Origin: Saprospiraceae bacterium
GTDB lineage: Bacteria; Bacteroidota; Bacteroidia; Chitinophagales; Saprospiraceae
Assembly: GCA_028284395.1 (NCBI GenBank)
Contig: JANQRV010000257.1
Span: 1-64,000, forward strand
Direction of reading: 5' to 3'
DNA: 64,000 nt
Below, in pieces: positions 7,325 through 16,791 of the stretch (positions within the stretch are counted from its first letter, which is position 1; the number at the start of each line of letters is the position of its first letter). The notes below the pieces were generated by a model that did not search any database, was not told the DNA's origin, and saw only the letters and a list, made by a program, of their open reading frames with translations. Both the position numbers and the translations under genes were made by a program.

Positions 7325-10300
7325 ATGAAAAAGATCCTATTTCTATTATTATCTGGGACTATATTCCTATTCTTATCGGGATGCCAGCGGGATTCAATCG
7401 ATAGTCTAATTCATAGCGATACTGATTCAGAACTGCTTTTCATGCAGGGAAATTATGAAAAAGCATACAATTCATATTCTCAATTATGGATTGCCAGAGA
7501 TTCATTAGAATTAACGGAAGAATATTCGGTTCGAATATTAAAGAGGCTTGGAATAATAGCTTCAAATTTAGGTAAATACCAAGAAGCAATTTCTCATTTA
7601 AATATGGCGGACAGTCTTGCTGGAGCTTATTTGGAGAAGAGAGATCCAGAACTGATCGACATTAGAATTTGGTTGGCCTCAGTCAAATATGATCAAGGAT
7701 ATGGGCAGTTGGCCAAGGTCATGATTGATAGTATTTTGGAAGAATTCAAAGGGGAGCGGCATTATTACCTGGCCAACGCTTATGATTTGTTGGCCTTCTA
7801 CTTAGGTGAAAGAAAACAATTTGATGCATGCAAAGCAAAAATTATTCAGGCTGAAAAAATGAGAAGGAACGCCCCAAAAATTGAACGCTATAAGGATGCT
7901 CTGCATTGGGGGATCTACTATCGCGAAACCGGTAAATACGCCAAAGCAATGGATGCATTCGAACGCTGTGAAAAATGGATACAGCGCTATAATGTAAACC
8001 CAATAAAAAAATCGACATTACTACAGAACAAATCTTTACTGAAATATCATCAGCAGGCCTATGATGAAGCTTTAATTTACTTGGAGCAGGCACTATCCCT
8101 CCTACCTGAGTACGTCGGATCTTACAGCATTCACAGTGTAATTACCTTGGGGGATATCGCAGATATCCATCGAGAAAAAGGGGAATGGGACGAGGCAATT
8201 GAAATTTACCACAGGCTAATTGATTTAGTAAAAAGTAACACCCCCGAACGACATGCTGTTCTGAGTGGTCTATACCAAAACCTGGGCGCAACAAAGCTTT
8301 CGGTTGGCGAAATAGATTCTACTAAAATTTACTACACAAAGGCACTCACTGCATTAGACCCGTTAAAACCATTCGATGCTTACGCTAAACGTTATTGGTA
8401 CGTTATCCAGTTTAATCTAGCCAATTTATTATTGAACGTTTATCCCTACCAAAGTGAGGAGGCCATTTCAAAATATAGTATACTGATCGATAGTTTGACA
8501 AAAGACTACGGCCCAAATAGCCTCATGTTAGTCCCTAGCCTGATTAATAAAGGACTGGCTTACCAGGACCTGGAAGATTATGAACAATCGGACCTGATCT
8601 TTCAAGAGGGGCTGGATATACTAGATATGAAGTCGAGAGATACGACAGATTTCCCAAAGTGTCGCAATGCAGCCTATGCCTTAAGCGCACTCCAAAATCA
8701 AGCCGAATCTCACTTTTTGATAGCTTATCGAAATAAGGGGGACCTAGAGCTTTGGCTTAGAGCAAACAAAGACTACAAGTATGTGATGGATTTTATCGAT
8801 TACCTCAGAGGGCAGTACAATGGAGAATTCGCAAGGATCAACCTTACCGGCCGGTACAAGATGATCTTTGAACGTTCCATCTTGATCAACTCAGAACTAT
8901 TCAAGATGACCAATGATAAAATCTATCAGCAAAATGCTTTCGCTGCAGCTGAGAAAAGCAAAGCCTTGGCATTACTAGAGCATTCCCGGAAAAACCTTGC
9001 CGACCAAAATAAAAGTCGAAAATCATCAACAATATTTACAAAGGAAAGAAAATTGAGGTCTGAAGTCAACCAGTCAGAACTTATTTACTTCCAATCTCTA
9101 ACAGTGCCCGCGCCAGATCTTTCATTTGAGCAAAAAAGCCGAGACGCATTGATCAAAAAGAGAGAGCAACTTTCAAAATTCCTGGATAAGCACCGCAACA
9201 AACCCGGGTTCAAAGATTATTATCATGCTATCTACGAACCCGAAAATAGGCCAGCTAAAGAATTGCAATCCTTATTAAAGGAACAAAACTCTACGCTCGT
9301 CGAGTATTTTCTCGGTAATCAAAGTGATTTTGCAATCGTAGTCACGTCCGATGATATTTTTGTCCAAGAATTGTCTTTTTATACTGATGAACTGGCTGCT
9401 GAAATTGATAGTATACATGCTTACGTTAGCACATATCCGTCAACAAACTCCTTGGAAAAAGTCGAAAGCTTCGTAGCAGCAGCGAAAGGTGCCTATGACA
9501 AAGTACTCAAACCAATCATCAACCGCATTGAAACCGAAAGAGTTGTCATTATTCCTGATGAAGTTCTAACCACCCTCCCGTTTGAAGTCTTATTAGATAC
9601 CATTCCAAAGCATCTCGACAATTATCAGACTCTTCCATACTTGGTTAAAAAGCACACGATTTCCTATTGTTTTTCAGCTAACATGCTGTGGGAGATGCAA
9701 AGGGCAATGAATTATCCCAAAAAACGCAGACCATTCATTGGTGTTGCTCCAAATTACAATGGTGAGCATCTCGCCATACCAGATGGCTCCTCTAATCCGA
9801 AAGAAAAAATCATCCTCAGTCAATTCGTTGACAATCAAATATATGCAAAAAACATAAACAACACTTTATTCAAGGGAATATCATTACTATCGAATGAAGC
9901 AACCAAACAAAATTTTTTAAAAAAAGGTCGAGATGCTAAAATCATCTTTTTGCCGGTTCATGGAGAAATCTATCAGGGAGATGGTGATTATTCGTGGCTT
10001 GCTTTTCAACCTGAAGGTGACTTCGGGTCTACTTTCTTGACGCTGAAAGAGCTTTATCATTGGAGGACCCAAACCGATCTGGTTGCTGTACCTGCGTGCA
10101 AAACCGCTAACGGAACATTTATGAACGGCGAGGGTTTAATCAGCATTGGCCGAGGATTCGCTTATGCTGGCGCCAAAAGCATTGTTTGTTCGATGTGGAA
10201 ATCAAAGGAGTCTTCCACGATGAAATTTTTTGATGTCTTTTTCAAGCGAATAGTGGACGAGGTACCAAAAGACGAGGCACTAACTATTGTCAAACGGGAT

Positions 10301-10399
10301 ATACTAAACCCCCGGACTCGTAACGATATTGACCCACATCCCTATTATTGGGCATCTTTCATAGCCATTGGGGATATGAGTCCGATTGTGAGTAATTGA
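7325..10399 (+). CDS. TPR-CHAT protease, predicted lipoprotein
   Basis: The 1024-residue protein begins with a lipoprotein signal (MKKILFLLLSGTIF, lipobox LSGC with C20), so it should be exported and lipid-anchored. Residues about 40-480 are divergent TPR helices. A linker with the EKSKALALLEHSR motif typical of TPR-CHAT proteins lies near residue 555. The C-terminal third is a CHAT (caspase-HetF associated with TPRs) domain with the presumed catalytic His in LPVHGEIY (H879) and Cys in VAVPACKTANG (C925). It lacks the MORN-like N-terminal module of the seven paralogues at 22.8-46.9 kb, so it is a separate branch. It converges on the sigma factor/membrane-protein pair at 10439-11859, an association that may be functional. 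Substrate unknown. Confidence 0.9.
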   Translation: MKKILFLLLSGTIFLFLSGCQRDSIDSLIHSDTDSELLFMQGNYEKAYNSYSQLWIARDSLELTEEYSVRILKRLGIIASNLGKYQEAISHLNMADSLAGAYLEKRDPELIDIRIWLASVKYDQGYGQLAKVMIDSILEEFKGERHYYLANAYDLLAFYLGERKQFDACKAKIIQAEKMRRNAPKIERYKDALHWGIYYRETGKYAKAMDAFERCEKWIQRYNVNPIKKSTLLQNKSLLKYHQQAYDEALIYLEQALSLLPEYVGSYSIHSVITLGDIADIHREKGEWDEAIEIYHRLIDLVKSNTPERHAVLSGLYQNLGATKLSVGEIDSTKIYYTKALTALDPLKPFDAYAKRYWYVIQFNLANLLLNVYPYQSEEAISKYSILIDSLTKDYGPNSLMLVPSLINKGLAYQDLEDYEQSDLIFQEGLDILDMKSRDTTDFPKCRNAAYALSALQNQAESHFLIAYRNKGDLELWLRANKDYKYVMDFIDYLRGQYNGEFARINLTGRYKMIFERSILINSELFKMTNDKIYQQNAFAAAEKSKALALLEHSRKNLADQNKSRKSSTIFTKERKLRSEVNQSELIYFQSLTVPAPDLSFEQKSRDALIKKREQLSKFLDKHRNKPGFKDYYHAIYEPENRPAKELQSLLKEQNSTLVEYFLGNQSDFAIVVTSDDIFVQELSFYTDELAAEIDSIHAYVSTYPSTNSLEKVESFVAAAKGAYDKVLKPIINRIETERVVIIPDEVLTTLPFEVLLDTIPKHLDNYQTLPYLVKKHTISYCFSANMLWEMQRAMNYPKKRRPFIGVAPNYNGEHLAIPDGSSNPKEKIILSQFVDNQIYAKNINNTLFKGISLLSNEATKQNFLKKGRDAKIIFLPVHGEIYQGDGDYSWLAFQPEGDFGSTFLTLKELYHWRTQTDLVAVPACKTANGTFMNGEGLISIGRGFAYAGAKSIVCSMWKSKESSTMKFFDVFFKRIVDEVPKDEALTIVKRDILNPRTRNDIDPHPYYWASFIAIGDMSPIVSN

Positions 10400-10438
10400 T
10401 CAGAAAAGAGTATTGCATTGTAGAGACTTTAATTTGAA

Positions 10439-11260
10439 CTATAACCGCTCTCTTAGTATAAGAGCTTTTTGGTAATACAAATGATTTTCCGTGGCCAAAA
10501 TAGACTGAAGCAGTGCTTCGAATGATTGTTCATATTTTTCAAGGTTAGATGAGTAGGCCAAAAGAAGGGCCCACTCAGCTTTTTGTTGTTGGCTGGTAAT
10601 TTCAGAAATTGACAAATAGTCTTTGAACAGATTGATAGCAGTATCATATTTTTCGAGGGCAAAATTAGCGTGTGCTAACAACTGACGACTGGTTAAGTAT
10701 TGCTCTCCCGTAAATTGCCGCCTTCCCAATGTATCAATTACCTTTTGATAGGAAGCACTCATAAACTGTTCGCCGGCTGCCTTTAGCAGATCGATTCCAT
10801 CACTTCCCGCCCCCATGGTATTGGAAAAATCCGGTTTTTCATAGAAGTCCTCTATCAAGCTGGCGACGACAGGCTGCTCTAAGGCAGGTGGATGGGGTAT
10901 TTCTGGTTTGTTTCGTTTCGTCCATAGATATTTGACTGCGAATCCAACAATGACCAGCAACAATACTAGGCCAATCACAAAACGCTTGTCTGAAAAAATA
11001 CTTCTTTTTTTCTGCCAATCTAATTCCCTTTCCTTTTCCCAATCCTCCATCTTTCTTCTGGTTGTTCTTACCAGCGTCTTACCAATTTCCAACTCTATCT
11101 GTTGCAATTGTAGTTCCGAAGCCCATTTATCGTCAATGCCGATTCTCGCTTCAACGGCTGCCGCCGCTTCTTCATCCAATTGACCTTGGACATACCGAGA
11201 CAGAATCAATTGCATCTCTTCTTCCGATTGAATCAGGTCTATATTGAATTTTCCAGTCAT
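10439..11260 (-). CDS. Single-pass membrane protein with TPR-like C-terminus, possible anti-sigma partner
   Basis: The 273 residues have a cytosolic N-terminal part (about 1-90) with a short acidic helical segment (SRYVQGQLDEEAAAAVEARI) reminiscent of zinc-free anti-sigma domains. One membrane helix follows (about 92-110, VIGLVLLLVIVGFAV), then a periplasmic Pro-rich linker and TPR-like helices (about 155-270). Its start overlaps the stop of the sigma-factor gene by 4 bp (ATGA, 11257-11260), indicating translational coupling. By position it is the natural regulator of that sigma factor and could pass a periplasmic TPR-sensed signal inward. The zinc-binding His/Cys set of ZAS anti-sigma factors is not visible, so the role is inferred from context. 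Confidence 0.75.
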   Translation of the reverse strand: MTGKFNIDLIQSEEEMQLILSRYVQGQLDEEAAAAVEARIGIDDKWASELQLQQIELEIGKTLVRTTRRKMEDWEKERELDWQKKRSIFSDKRFVIGLVLLLVIVGFAVKYLWTKRNKPEIPHPPALEQPVVASLIEDFYEKPDFSNTMGAGSDGIDLLKAAGEQFMSASYQKVIDTLGRRQFTGEQYLTSRQLLAHANFALEKYDTAINLFKDYLSISEITSQQQKAEWALLLAYSSNLEKYEQSFEALLQSILATENHLYYQKALILRERL

Positions 11261-11859
11261 TTTCTCAACTTTGAATTACAAAATTCCATCAAATCCGGTT
11301 GTGCCATCATGGCTTTTCGGAGCTTTTTTCTGCAGCGATAGAGTTTAGAAGTAAAAATTCCTCGTTTTGGGTCAATATCTAACAATTCGGTAATTTCCTT
11401 GTGATTAAATCCCAATCCGGCTAATTGCAGCAACTTCGGACAAGGTGGTTGCATATCCTTTATCAGTGCTTGTATTGCTTCTATGCATTCTTTACTAGCC
11501 AGCTTTTCGTAAGCACTATCGACCATCCGCATATTCTCTGAATCCCCTCCATGACCATGGCTTCGCTTCTTTCTTAGATGATTGAGCCATACATTCTTGG
11601 CAATCTTATTGAGCAGTTTACGCAATGATTTTTCAACCAAAAAATCATGCTCCAAAATTTTGCCCTGTAGAATAATCAAACTGTCACCCAAAACCGTCAC
11701 AAAATCATCCTGGTCCCCCCCGCCTTTCTTTACAATAGTGAGCACCCCCCGATGAAACGTTTGGTCCAGGTACATCCACTTCATAGCTTCTTCGCCGGTT
11801 TTCCCGCCTTGTCGAATAGCCGCTATCAGCCATTCGTCTGTAATTCCTTTTCTACCCAT
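11257..11859 (-). CDS. ECF-like sigma-70 family sigma factor
   Basis: The 200-residue protein has region-2-like helices (about 20-90, including KSLRKLLNKIAKNVWLNHLRKKR) and a region-4 HTH (about 125-185, LLQLAGLGFNHKEITELL followed by KLYRCRKKLRK). Size and layout match short Bacteroidota ECF sigma factors, though region 2 is divergent. It is directly coupled to the membrane protein at 10439-11260 and converges with the CHAT lipoprotein. Possible targets are its own operon and the CHAT gene, but no matching promoter pair was found by eye. Confidence 0.8.
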   Translation of the reverse strand: MGRKGITDEWLIAAIRQGGKTGEEAMKWMYLDQTFHRGVLTIVKKGGGDQDDFVTVLGDSLIILQGKILEHDFLVEKSLRKLLNKIAKNVWLNHLRKKRSHGHGGDSENMRMVDSAYEKLASKECIEAIQALIKDMQPPCPKLLQLAGLGFNHKEITELLDIDPKRGIFTSKLYRCRKKLRKAMMAQPDLMEFCNSKLRK

Positions 11860-12147
11860 AAGATAGGTTTAAATAATAGTTATGAAGACGAAAGCAGATA
11901 GGGTGCGGATTGATTAAACATTGTTTGCAATAAAAATAAAAAAATATCACCCACCTGCGCGAGCATTCTCAAATCCATGACACGTATTTGTCGAAATCAG
12001 TATGGAAGAAGCTCGCTTACCCCAACAATAAAATTACATCAAAGTAAGCGCAAGCTAGCTTTCCCGGAATAATGACTGAAGCTACTATTGGCGAAGCTAT
12101 CCACCTCGCTAATCGTTAATCATTTCTTCACTATAAAATTCCAAGCT
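11860..12147. other. Upstream region of the sigma-factor operon
   Basis: There is no gene I can support in these 288 bp. The sequence is AT-rich near the sigma-factor start and has scattered short repeats of AAGCT-like words. It should carry the minus-strand promoter for the sigma factor, but no clear TAnnTTTG box is visible. Confidence 0.3.
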
Positions 12148-12228
12148 ATGGAAACTGCTTTTGAAACCTGTGTTGGTTTCTGGGACTGGCTAATGTCTAT
12201 TGTTGTCGATGACATTATTGGTCCTTGA
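12148..12228 (+). CDS. Possible 26-residue peptide
   Basis: ATG at 12148 opens a 26-codon frame beginning METAFETCVGFWDW and ending at TGA 12226-12228. It has one Cys and an acidic, hydrophobic C-terminal half. It is followed within 4 bp by a strong hairpin, which would fit a short transcript. Chance occurrence cannot be excluded. Confidence 0.25.
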   Translation: METAFETCVGFWDWLMSIVVDDIIGP

Positions 12229-12231
12229 CCT

Positions 12232-12285
12232 AACTTAATGTAAGGTAGCGCATTGAAATGCGCTACCAGACTTACATTTTAAGTT
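12232..12285. terminator. Strong stem-loop between convergent transcripts
   Basis: A perfect 10-bp stem GGTAGCGCAT / ATGCGCTACC with a TGAA loop lies at 12244-12267. Outer arms AACTTAATGTAA (12232-12243) and TTACATTTTAAGTT (12272-12285) extend it with small bulges. It lies 4 bp before the stop codon of the minus-strand beta-helix gene and after the 26-codon frame on the plus strand, so it could end transcription in both directions. Confidence 0.6.
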
Positions 12286-12289
12286 GACC

Positions 12290-15247
12290 TTATCGATTCA
12301 GGATAACCTTGCGACTAACCAGCATGCCGTTTTCCATTTGAACAGTTATGATATAGATGCCGCTCGGCAACATTTTACCACTCGTAGATTTCCCATCCCA
12401 AATAATTTGGTGATGCCCATTCACTTCCCAGGCATCGGATAAATTTCTCAGCAATTGCCCATTTTGATTGTAAACTTTGATCGAAATTCTTGAACGCTCT
12501 TCCAAGAAATAATCTACCTTAATGAGATCAGAAGCAGGGTTAGGATAGACTTGAACCGCCAATTTCGCCTCAATAACCGGTCGAGGGAGGGTAGGAGTGA
12601 ACAATAAAGAAGTCCCAGGATTAATATAATTTATCCAAAAGCGTGCTAAGTTATCCGACGGCACACCATTGGCCAAGGTGAATTTTCCGCCGGCATAAAG
12701 ATAATTCCCCTCAATCGCCAAATCACTAACATGGCTGGGAAAAACGCCGCCGCCTACCGTGTAAAAGGAACTGCCGTCATACATCACCAGATTTTGTACT
12801 CCTTCCCCCTGGCTGTCAGAAAAGTAGAATTGTCCACCCATAAACAGGTTTTGCCCATCGTCAAGTAGAAGTGTCTTAATACTCGCATGTCCCCGTCCAA
12901 TAAAAAGGGTCTGCCAGGTATTGCCGTCATATTCCAATAGGATGTGACCGTCCGCAGCATAAACATTTCCGTTGTTCTTAATGGCTAAGGCATTGACTCC
13001 TGCCGTGCTACTTGTATGTAGCCCCGTCCAGCTAGCACCATCCCATTTTGCGATTGTCCGAGGGGATATTTCACCTGGGATATAAATATACCCGCCGACA
13101 TACACTTCCGCATTAGGTGCCACAGCAATAGAAAAAACATTGTGCGCGCCGGTACCAAGTCCCACCCATTGGATGTTGTTCCACCGGGCGATGCCATTTA
13201 TTTGGCTGTTTCCATCTGCGGCAGTAAACGGACCACCAACATAAATGGTTCCGCTCGGACTGGTTTCGATTACCCGCACCAGGTCATTCGTACCATTTCC
13301 AAAAGTACTCCAGGTACTACCATCATATCTAGCAATGTGGTTGGCCGAAATGCCATTACCTACTTCAGTAAATTTTCCGCCCACTAATAGCCTATCCTGG
13401 TTATCAATATGCAAGGCATAGACCGGCGCATTGGTACCGTTTCCTACCTCTGACCAATTGGTGCCATCCCACATGGCGAGATGTTTCGCCGGAACAGTCC
13501 CGATTGAGTCAAAATATCCGCCAATGTAGACCTTCCCGCTCGAATCAACTACAACGGCTTTTACCTCGTCATTCGGTCCCAAGCCGATCGAAGGCCAGTT
13601 TGGAATGGAAATACAAGGTGAAAACTCTGAAGTATTAAAAGCTTCATCAGTTGCCAGGGCTGTAATATGTCTCCCCGGGCTAAACTGGCCATCCAATTCC
13701 ACGACGAAATCAGCCGTTCCATCAGAGGCGGTAGTGACCGTCAAACTCCCGATGCGCAGTTCTCCTTCGCCATAGTTTTCCGCTGGAATGGTCGAATTAC
13801 ACATGCCATTGGCGTAGAAATGGATATAGAATAGTTTGTTTGGAATACTGGTCAGCGTACCGTGTACTTCTACCTTACCGCTGTTGTTCAAAAACGCCTG
13901 GTGCAGGATTGGGGTATTTTGAGAAAAGTTAGCGCCACCATCTGAGTCATCGCTGTCATTGATCGTAACGCCATCGTTATTTAAGTCGATAGCTAATTGG
14001 CCATTCAAATACATCCGATTCTCTACCAGATAATTATTGTAAACGCCGTTTCCAGATAAAGTGATGCCGTTATAGGTATTATGAGCGATGGTATTCCAGT
14101 GCACTTCATTATCTGTTGCATTCAATTCTAGGACGATGCCGTTATAATTACCGATCGGTAAACCTCCTGGACTAGTACCAATAATGTTGTCGAAAATTTG
14201 GTTGCCGGTAGTTGGTATGCTATAGCTTAGTAAGTTGATGCCTTCATTATTATCCGCAATCACATTCCCCAAGTCCTGGCCAGGAGTGGCGCCAATCTGG
14301 TTGTAATTTCCAGAATAGATAGTTATTCCAGACAATTGGTTACCCAAACCACTTCCTCCAGTAGCGTCTAAGCCGATGAAATTTTTATATACCTTATTGG
14401 CATACCCAGAGTTGATATAAATACCGTGCCCTAGATTACCCGATATGATATTTCCTTTTTCAAGTGTATTCCCTCCAATGGTATTCTCCCTCGCTTTGTT
14501 ATTTAAGTACACCGCTCTGTAAAGGTCAACGGCAAAACCGGCTTTGCCGCCATTCCCAATCGAATAGAGACCACTTCCATCCGTGCCAATGTAATTGCCC
14601 TCTATTCGGTTATATTTAGTAGTTTCACCATCTATAGTGATACCAGTGAGGTCGTTTCCTGAGATTAAGTTACGAAACTCATAAGTACCCCCACCGATAA
14701 CGTTGCTGGTCGAACCAGCACCAATAAAAATTCCATTCCTGCCATTGCCAAGATCCAAATTTCCCAGTGCATTAGTGCCAATAAAGCAACTCTCCACGCG
14801 GTTTATATGCCCACCTACAATCCGAATGCCATTTAATCCAAATTGATTGATAACCAGCCCTCGGATGGTGCAATTACTAGCGGCAATAATTAATCCTTCT
14901 CCTAGGCTACTCCCATGCAGGTTCCCCGATAGTTCGATTCTTAGCGTCGCTGGCCAGCTATTAGCGGAAGCTCCGGTTTGTGACAAACCGTCTATGTAAA
15001 CCGGGTCAGAAATTACCGGCAAGTTGTAGGTTGGCGCAATCGTATGCACGTTGTTGCCGGGAATAGCAAACCGGATGGTATCCGGTACTGGGGAAACTGA
15101 AGTATTAGCATCCAAGATGGCTTGACGTAGGGAGCCAGCGCCAAAATCGTCGATATTAGTGACCCAAAAAACGAGTTGGGCGGAAGAATGGTTATCTGCC
15201 AATGCCACCAATAATAGAACCAAAATAGATCGTTTGAGGTGTACCAT
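12290..15247 (-). CDS. Secreted beta-helix/beta-propeller-like protein with T9SS type A sorting domain
   Basis: The 985-residue protein begins with a signal peptide (MVHLKRSILVLLLVALADN, cut near SSAQ). Residues about 30-55 carry a CSLREA-type stretch (NIDDFGAGSLRQAILDAN). Residues about 90-440 are Asn- and Gly-rich parallel beta-helix repeats (NGIRIVGG, NVIGGG, GNYIGT). A sequence of about 45-residue repeats with VYVGGYF-like and MWDGTNW-like motifs, probably a beta-propeller, covers about 560-880. The C terminus (about 900-985, VYPNPASDLIKVDYF then GIYIITV) is a T9SS type A sorting domain, so the protein is likely exported through the outer membrane and attached to the surface. Ligand unknown. 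It is followed by the strong stem-loop at 12232-12285. Confidence 0.9.
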   Translation of the reverse strand: MVHLKRSILVLLLVALADNHSSAQLVFWVTNIDDFGAGSLRQAILDANTSVSPVPDTIRFAIPGNNVHTIAPTYNLPVISDPVYIDGLSQTGASANSWPATLRIELSGNLHGSSLGEGLIIAASNCTIRGLVINQFGLNGIRIVGGHINRVESCFIGTNALGNLDLGNGRNGIFIGAGSTSNVIGGGTYEFRNLISGNDLTGITIDGETTKYNRIEGNYIGTDGSGLYSIGNGGKAGFAVDLYRAVYLNNKARENTIGGNTLEKGNIISGNLGHGIYINSGYANKVYKNFIGLDATGGSGLGNQLSGITIYSGNYNQIGATPGQDLGNVIADNNEGINLLSYSIPTTGNQIFDNIIGTSPGGLPIGNYNGIVLELNATDNEVHWNTIAHNTYNGITLSGNGVYNNYLVENRMYLNGQLAIDLNNDGVTINDSDDSDGGANFSQNTPILHQAFLNNSGKVEVHGTLTSIPNKLFYIHFYANGMCNSTIPAENYGEGELRIGSLTVTTASDGTADFVVELDGQFSPGRHITALATDEAFNTSEFSPCISIPNWPSIGLGPNDEVKAVVVDSSGKVYIGGYFDSIGTVPAKHLAMWDGTNWSEVGNGTNAPVYALHIDNQDRLLVGGKFTEVGNGISANHIARYDGSTWSTFGNGTNDLVRVIETSPSGTIYVGGPFTAADGNSQINGIARWNNIQWVGLGTGAHNVFSIAVAPNAEVYVGGYIYIPGEISPRTIAKWDGASWTGLHTSSTAGVNALAIKNNGNVYAADGHILLEYDGNTWQTLFIGRGHASIKTLLLDDGQNLFMGGQFYFSDSQGEGVQNLVMYDGSSFYTVGGGVFPSHVSDLAIEGNYLYAGGKFTLANGVPSDNLARFWINYINPGTSLLFTPTLPRPVIEAKLAVQVYPNPASDLIKVDYFLEERSRISIKVYNQNGQLLRNLSDAWEVNGHHQIIWDGKSTSGKMLPSGIYIITVQMENGMLVSRKVILNR

Positions 15248-15450
15248 TGAATCGGTTTTAATGATTAATTAATTATTAGAGAAGCATCAACCTTCCTCAT
15301 CGAAAGGGTTTGGTTAATGTTTTTTGAGTTTCCATGATCTACTGTTTACTAAAACCCTGGAAAGAATGCAACTCTAAATTTAAAGCCAACATAGACAGGC
15401 ACTCATCGGCAAGTGCTGAGGTTTGATTGGTGTAGCAATCAATTGAAGTC

Positions 15451-15467
15451 CTAACGATTCCCGTTAG
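15451..15467 (-). terminator. Small hairpin after the Tat-like gene
   Basis: CTAACG (15451-15456) and CGTTAG (15462-15467) form a perfect 6-bp stem with a 5-nt loop, 2 bp after the stop codon of the minus-strand gene at 15470. A second dyad TTGATT/AATCAA lies just beyond. There is no long T-run, so this is only a possible terminator. Confidence 0.3.
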
Positions 15468-15469
15468 TA

Positions 15470-16213
15470 TTACTGGAAAACCAAAGACTCATGATCTAGG
15501 CACTCGAAACTACCGCTTATTGGAGAATTTATTATGTAATATACTGGGTTGGTAGTTTCGTGTAAACAAAGGCCATACACAGATTGATTCTCTAGAATAT
15601 GATGTTCATCAGGCTGGAATACTCTTTTTCTCCATTCGATGCCTTTCATATCAAATATTGCGGCATCAACTATAGTACCCAAATCATTATGCAATAAGAG
15701 CTTGAAGTTCTTTTCTGCTTGATTTTCATACAGTGCATCTCTAAATTCCTCTTTACGTCGCTTTGACTCTTTTTCGGTTTGATTCTTTTTCCAAGCTATA
15801 TTTAATTTCATTGCTAATAGGGGTCCAAAAGCTAAGGCATTAAACACAATATCCTTCTTATTATTTTGAATAAATTTGGCTAATTTACTAGCATGGATGG
15901 ACACACCGGCATTTCCAGAACTGGGAATAGCGCGGGTTTTAAAGATCTTTTTGACCCACTTTATTCCCTTTCTTATCCCTTTGCTGGCCCTTACTCCAAT
16001 AGGTCTCAGAACTTTGATAGCTCGTCCTAAATATACCACAATGTTTAGATAGGTTTCGCCAGCTTCTTTTGAAAGCCAGATTTCTGAACCTGGACTATAA
16101 GAAACTTCTTCTAGGTCGAAATTAATCAATAGGTTCTTGGAAACCAGATTGGGAAATGCTACAACACTCAAACCTCCTAGAGCTGAGTTTAAAACAAATT
16201 GTCTCCTTTTCAT
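15470..16213 (-). CDS. Exported protein of unknown function with Tat-like signal
   Basis: The 247-residue product starts MKRRQFVLNSALGGLSVVAF, an Arg-Arg followed by a mild hydrophobic stretch, as in twin-arginine (Tat) signals, although the consensus is not perfect. The mature part is basic and helical (KGIRKGIKWVKKIFK, KNQTEKESKRRKEEFRD) and ends in a beta-rich region with LHETTNPVYYIINSP. No domain is recognised. It stands alone between the beta-helix gene and the divergent 16792 gene. Confidence 0.7.
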   Translation of the reverse strand: MKRRQFVLNSALGGLSVVAFPNLVSKNLLINFDLEEVSYSPGSEIWLSKEAGETYLNIVVYLGRAIKVLRPIGVRASKGIRKGIKWVKKIFKTRAIPSSGNAGVSIHASKLAKFIQNNKKDIVFNALAFGPLLAMKLNIAWKKNQTEKESKRRKEEFRDALYENQAEKNFKLLLHNDLGTIVDAAIFDMKGIEWRKRVFQPDEHHILENQSVYGLCLHETTNPVYYIINSPISGSFECLDHESLVFQ

Positions 16214-16791
16214 TTTATTAAATTTTACGTTCTAATAAGAATTGAGGGGATTCGAAGAATCCATTTTTTACAGCAAAAAGAGGCTGCTTTATTAATTGAA
16301 TGTAGTGACCAAGAATCTTTCATTGAGGTAAACTATTACAGCTCCTAATTCAAGATCAATTGAGAAAGCTTAAACCTCCATCGAATTTTCAATGCGAGCG
16401 ACATGATAGAAAAAAATTATACCAAATTGCAAATGGAACATCCTCTTTAATTTGCATCAAATACCTGTAAATATATTGTTGAGATGTCTCATAGTAAACT
16501 CCTTTTCAATCAAATATAAATTTTAATAGATGCGACCCAGTTTGTCATATTGAATTCACACCACAAAAACATGACTGATTTTCCGCTCCACTACTGTAGA
16601 AGATAGTGCTTCAAAAATCAGCAAAAACTCTTTCTTTTGCCAATCCAAAATATTCTATTTTCCCAAGTCATTTTTACCTTTGTAATGGTATTAGCATTTA
16701 CCTTTATTATATAAAAAAATGATTATCAGACATTTAATTAAATAGCACTAGTAGGGGCTTATTAGCGTTTCCCAACCATAATCCTTTATTA
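16214..16791. other. AT-rich intergenic region between divergent genes
   Basis: No gene is supported in these 578 bp, and every frame is broken by frequent stops. It should hold the promoters of the divergent genes at 16213 (minus) and 16792 (plus). A plus-strand TACCTTTG (16675-16682) and a minus-strand TATATTTG (16511-16518) match the Bacteroidota -7 consensus. Confidence 0.5.
16675..16682 (+). promoter_or_regulatory. Possible -7 promoter box for the 16792 gene
   Basis: TACCTTTG fits the TAnnTTTG consensus of Bacteroidota housekeeping promoters. It would give a leader of about 100 nt. No convincing TTG-type -33 box is seen at the right distance, so support is weak. Confidence 0.3.
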
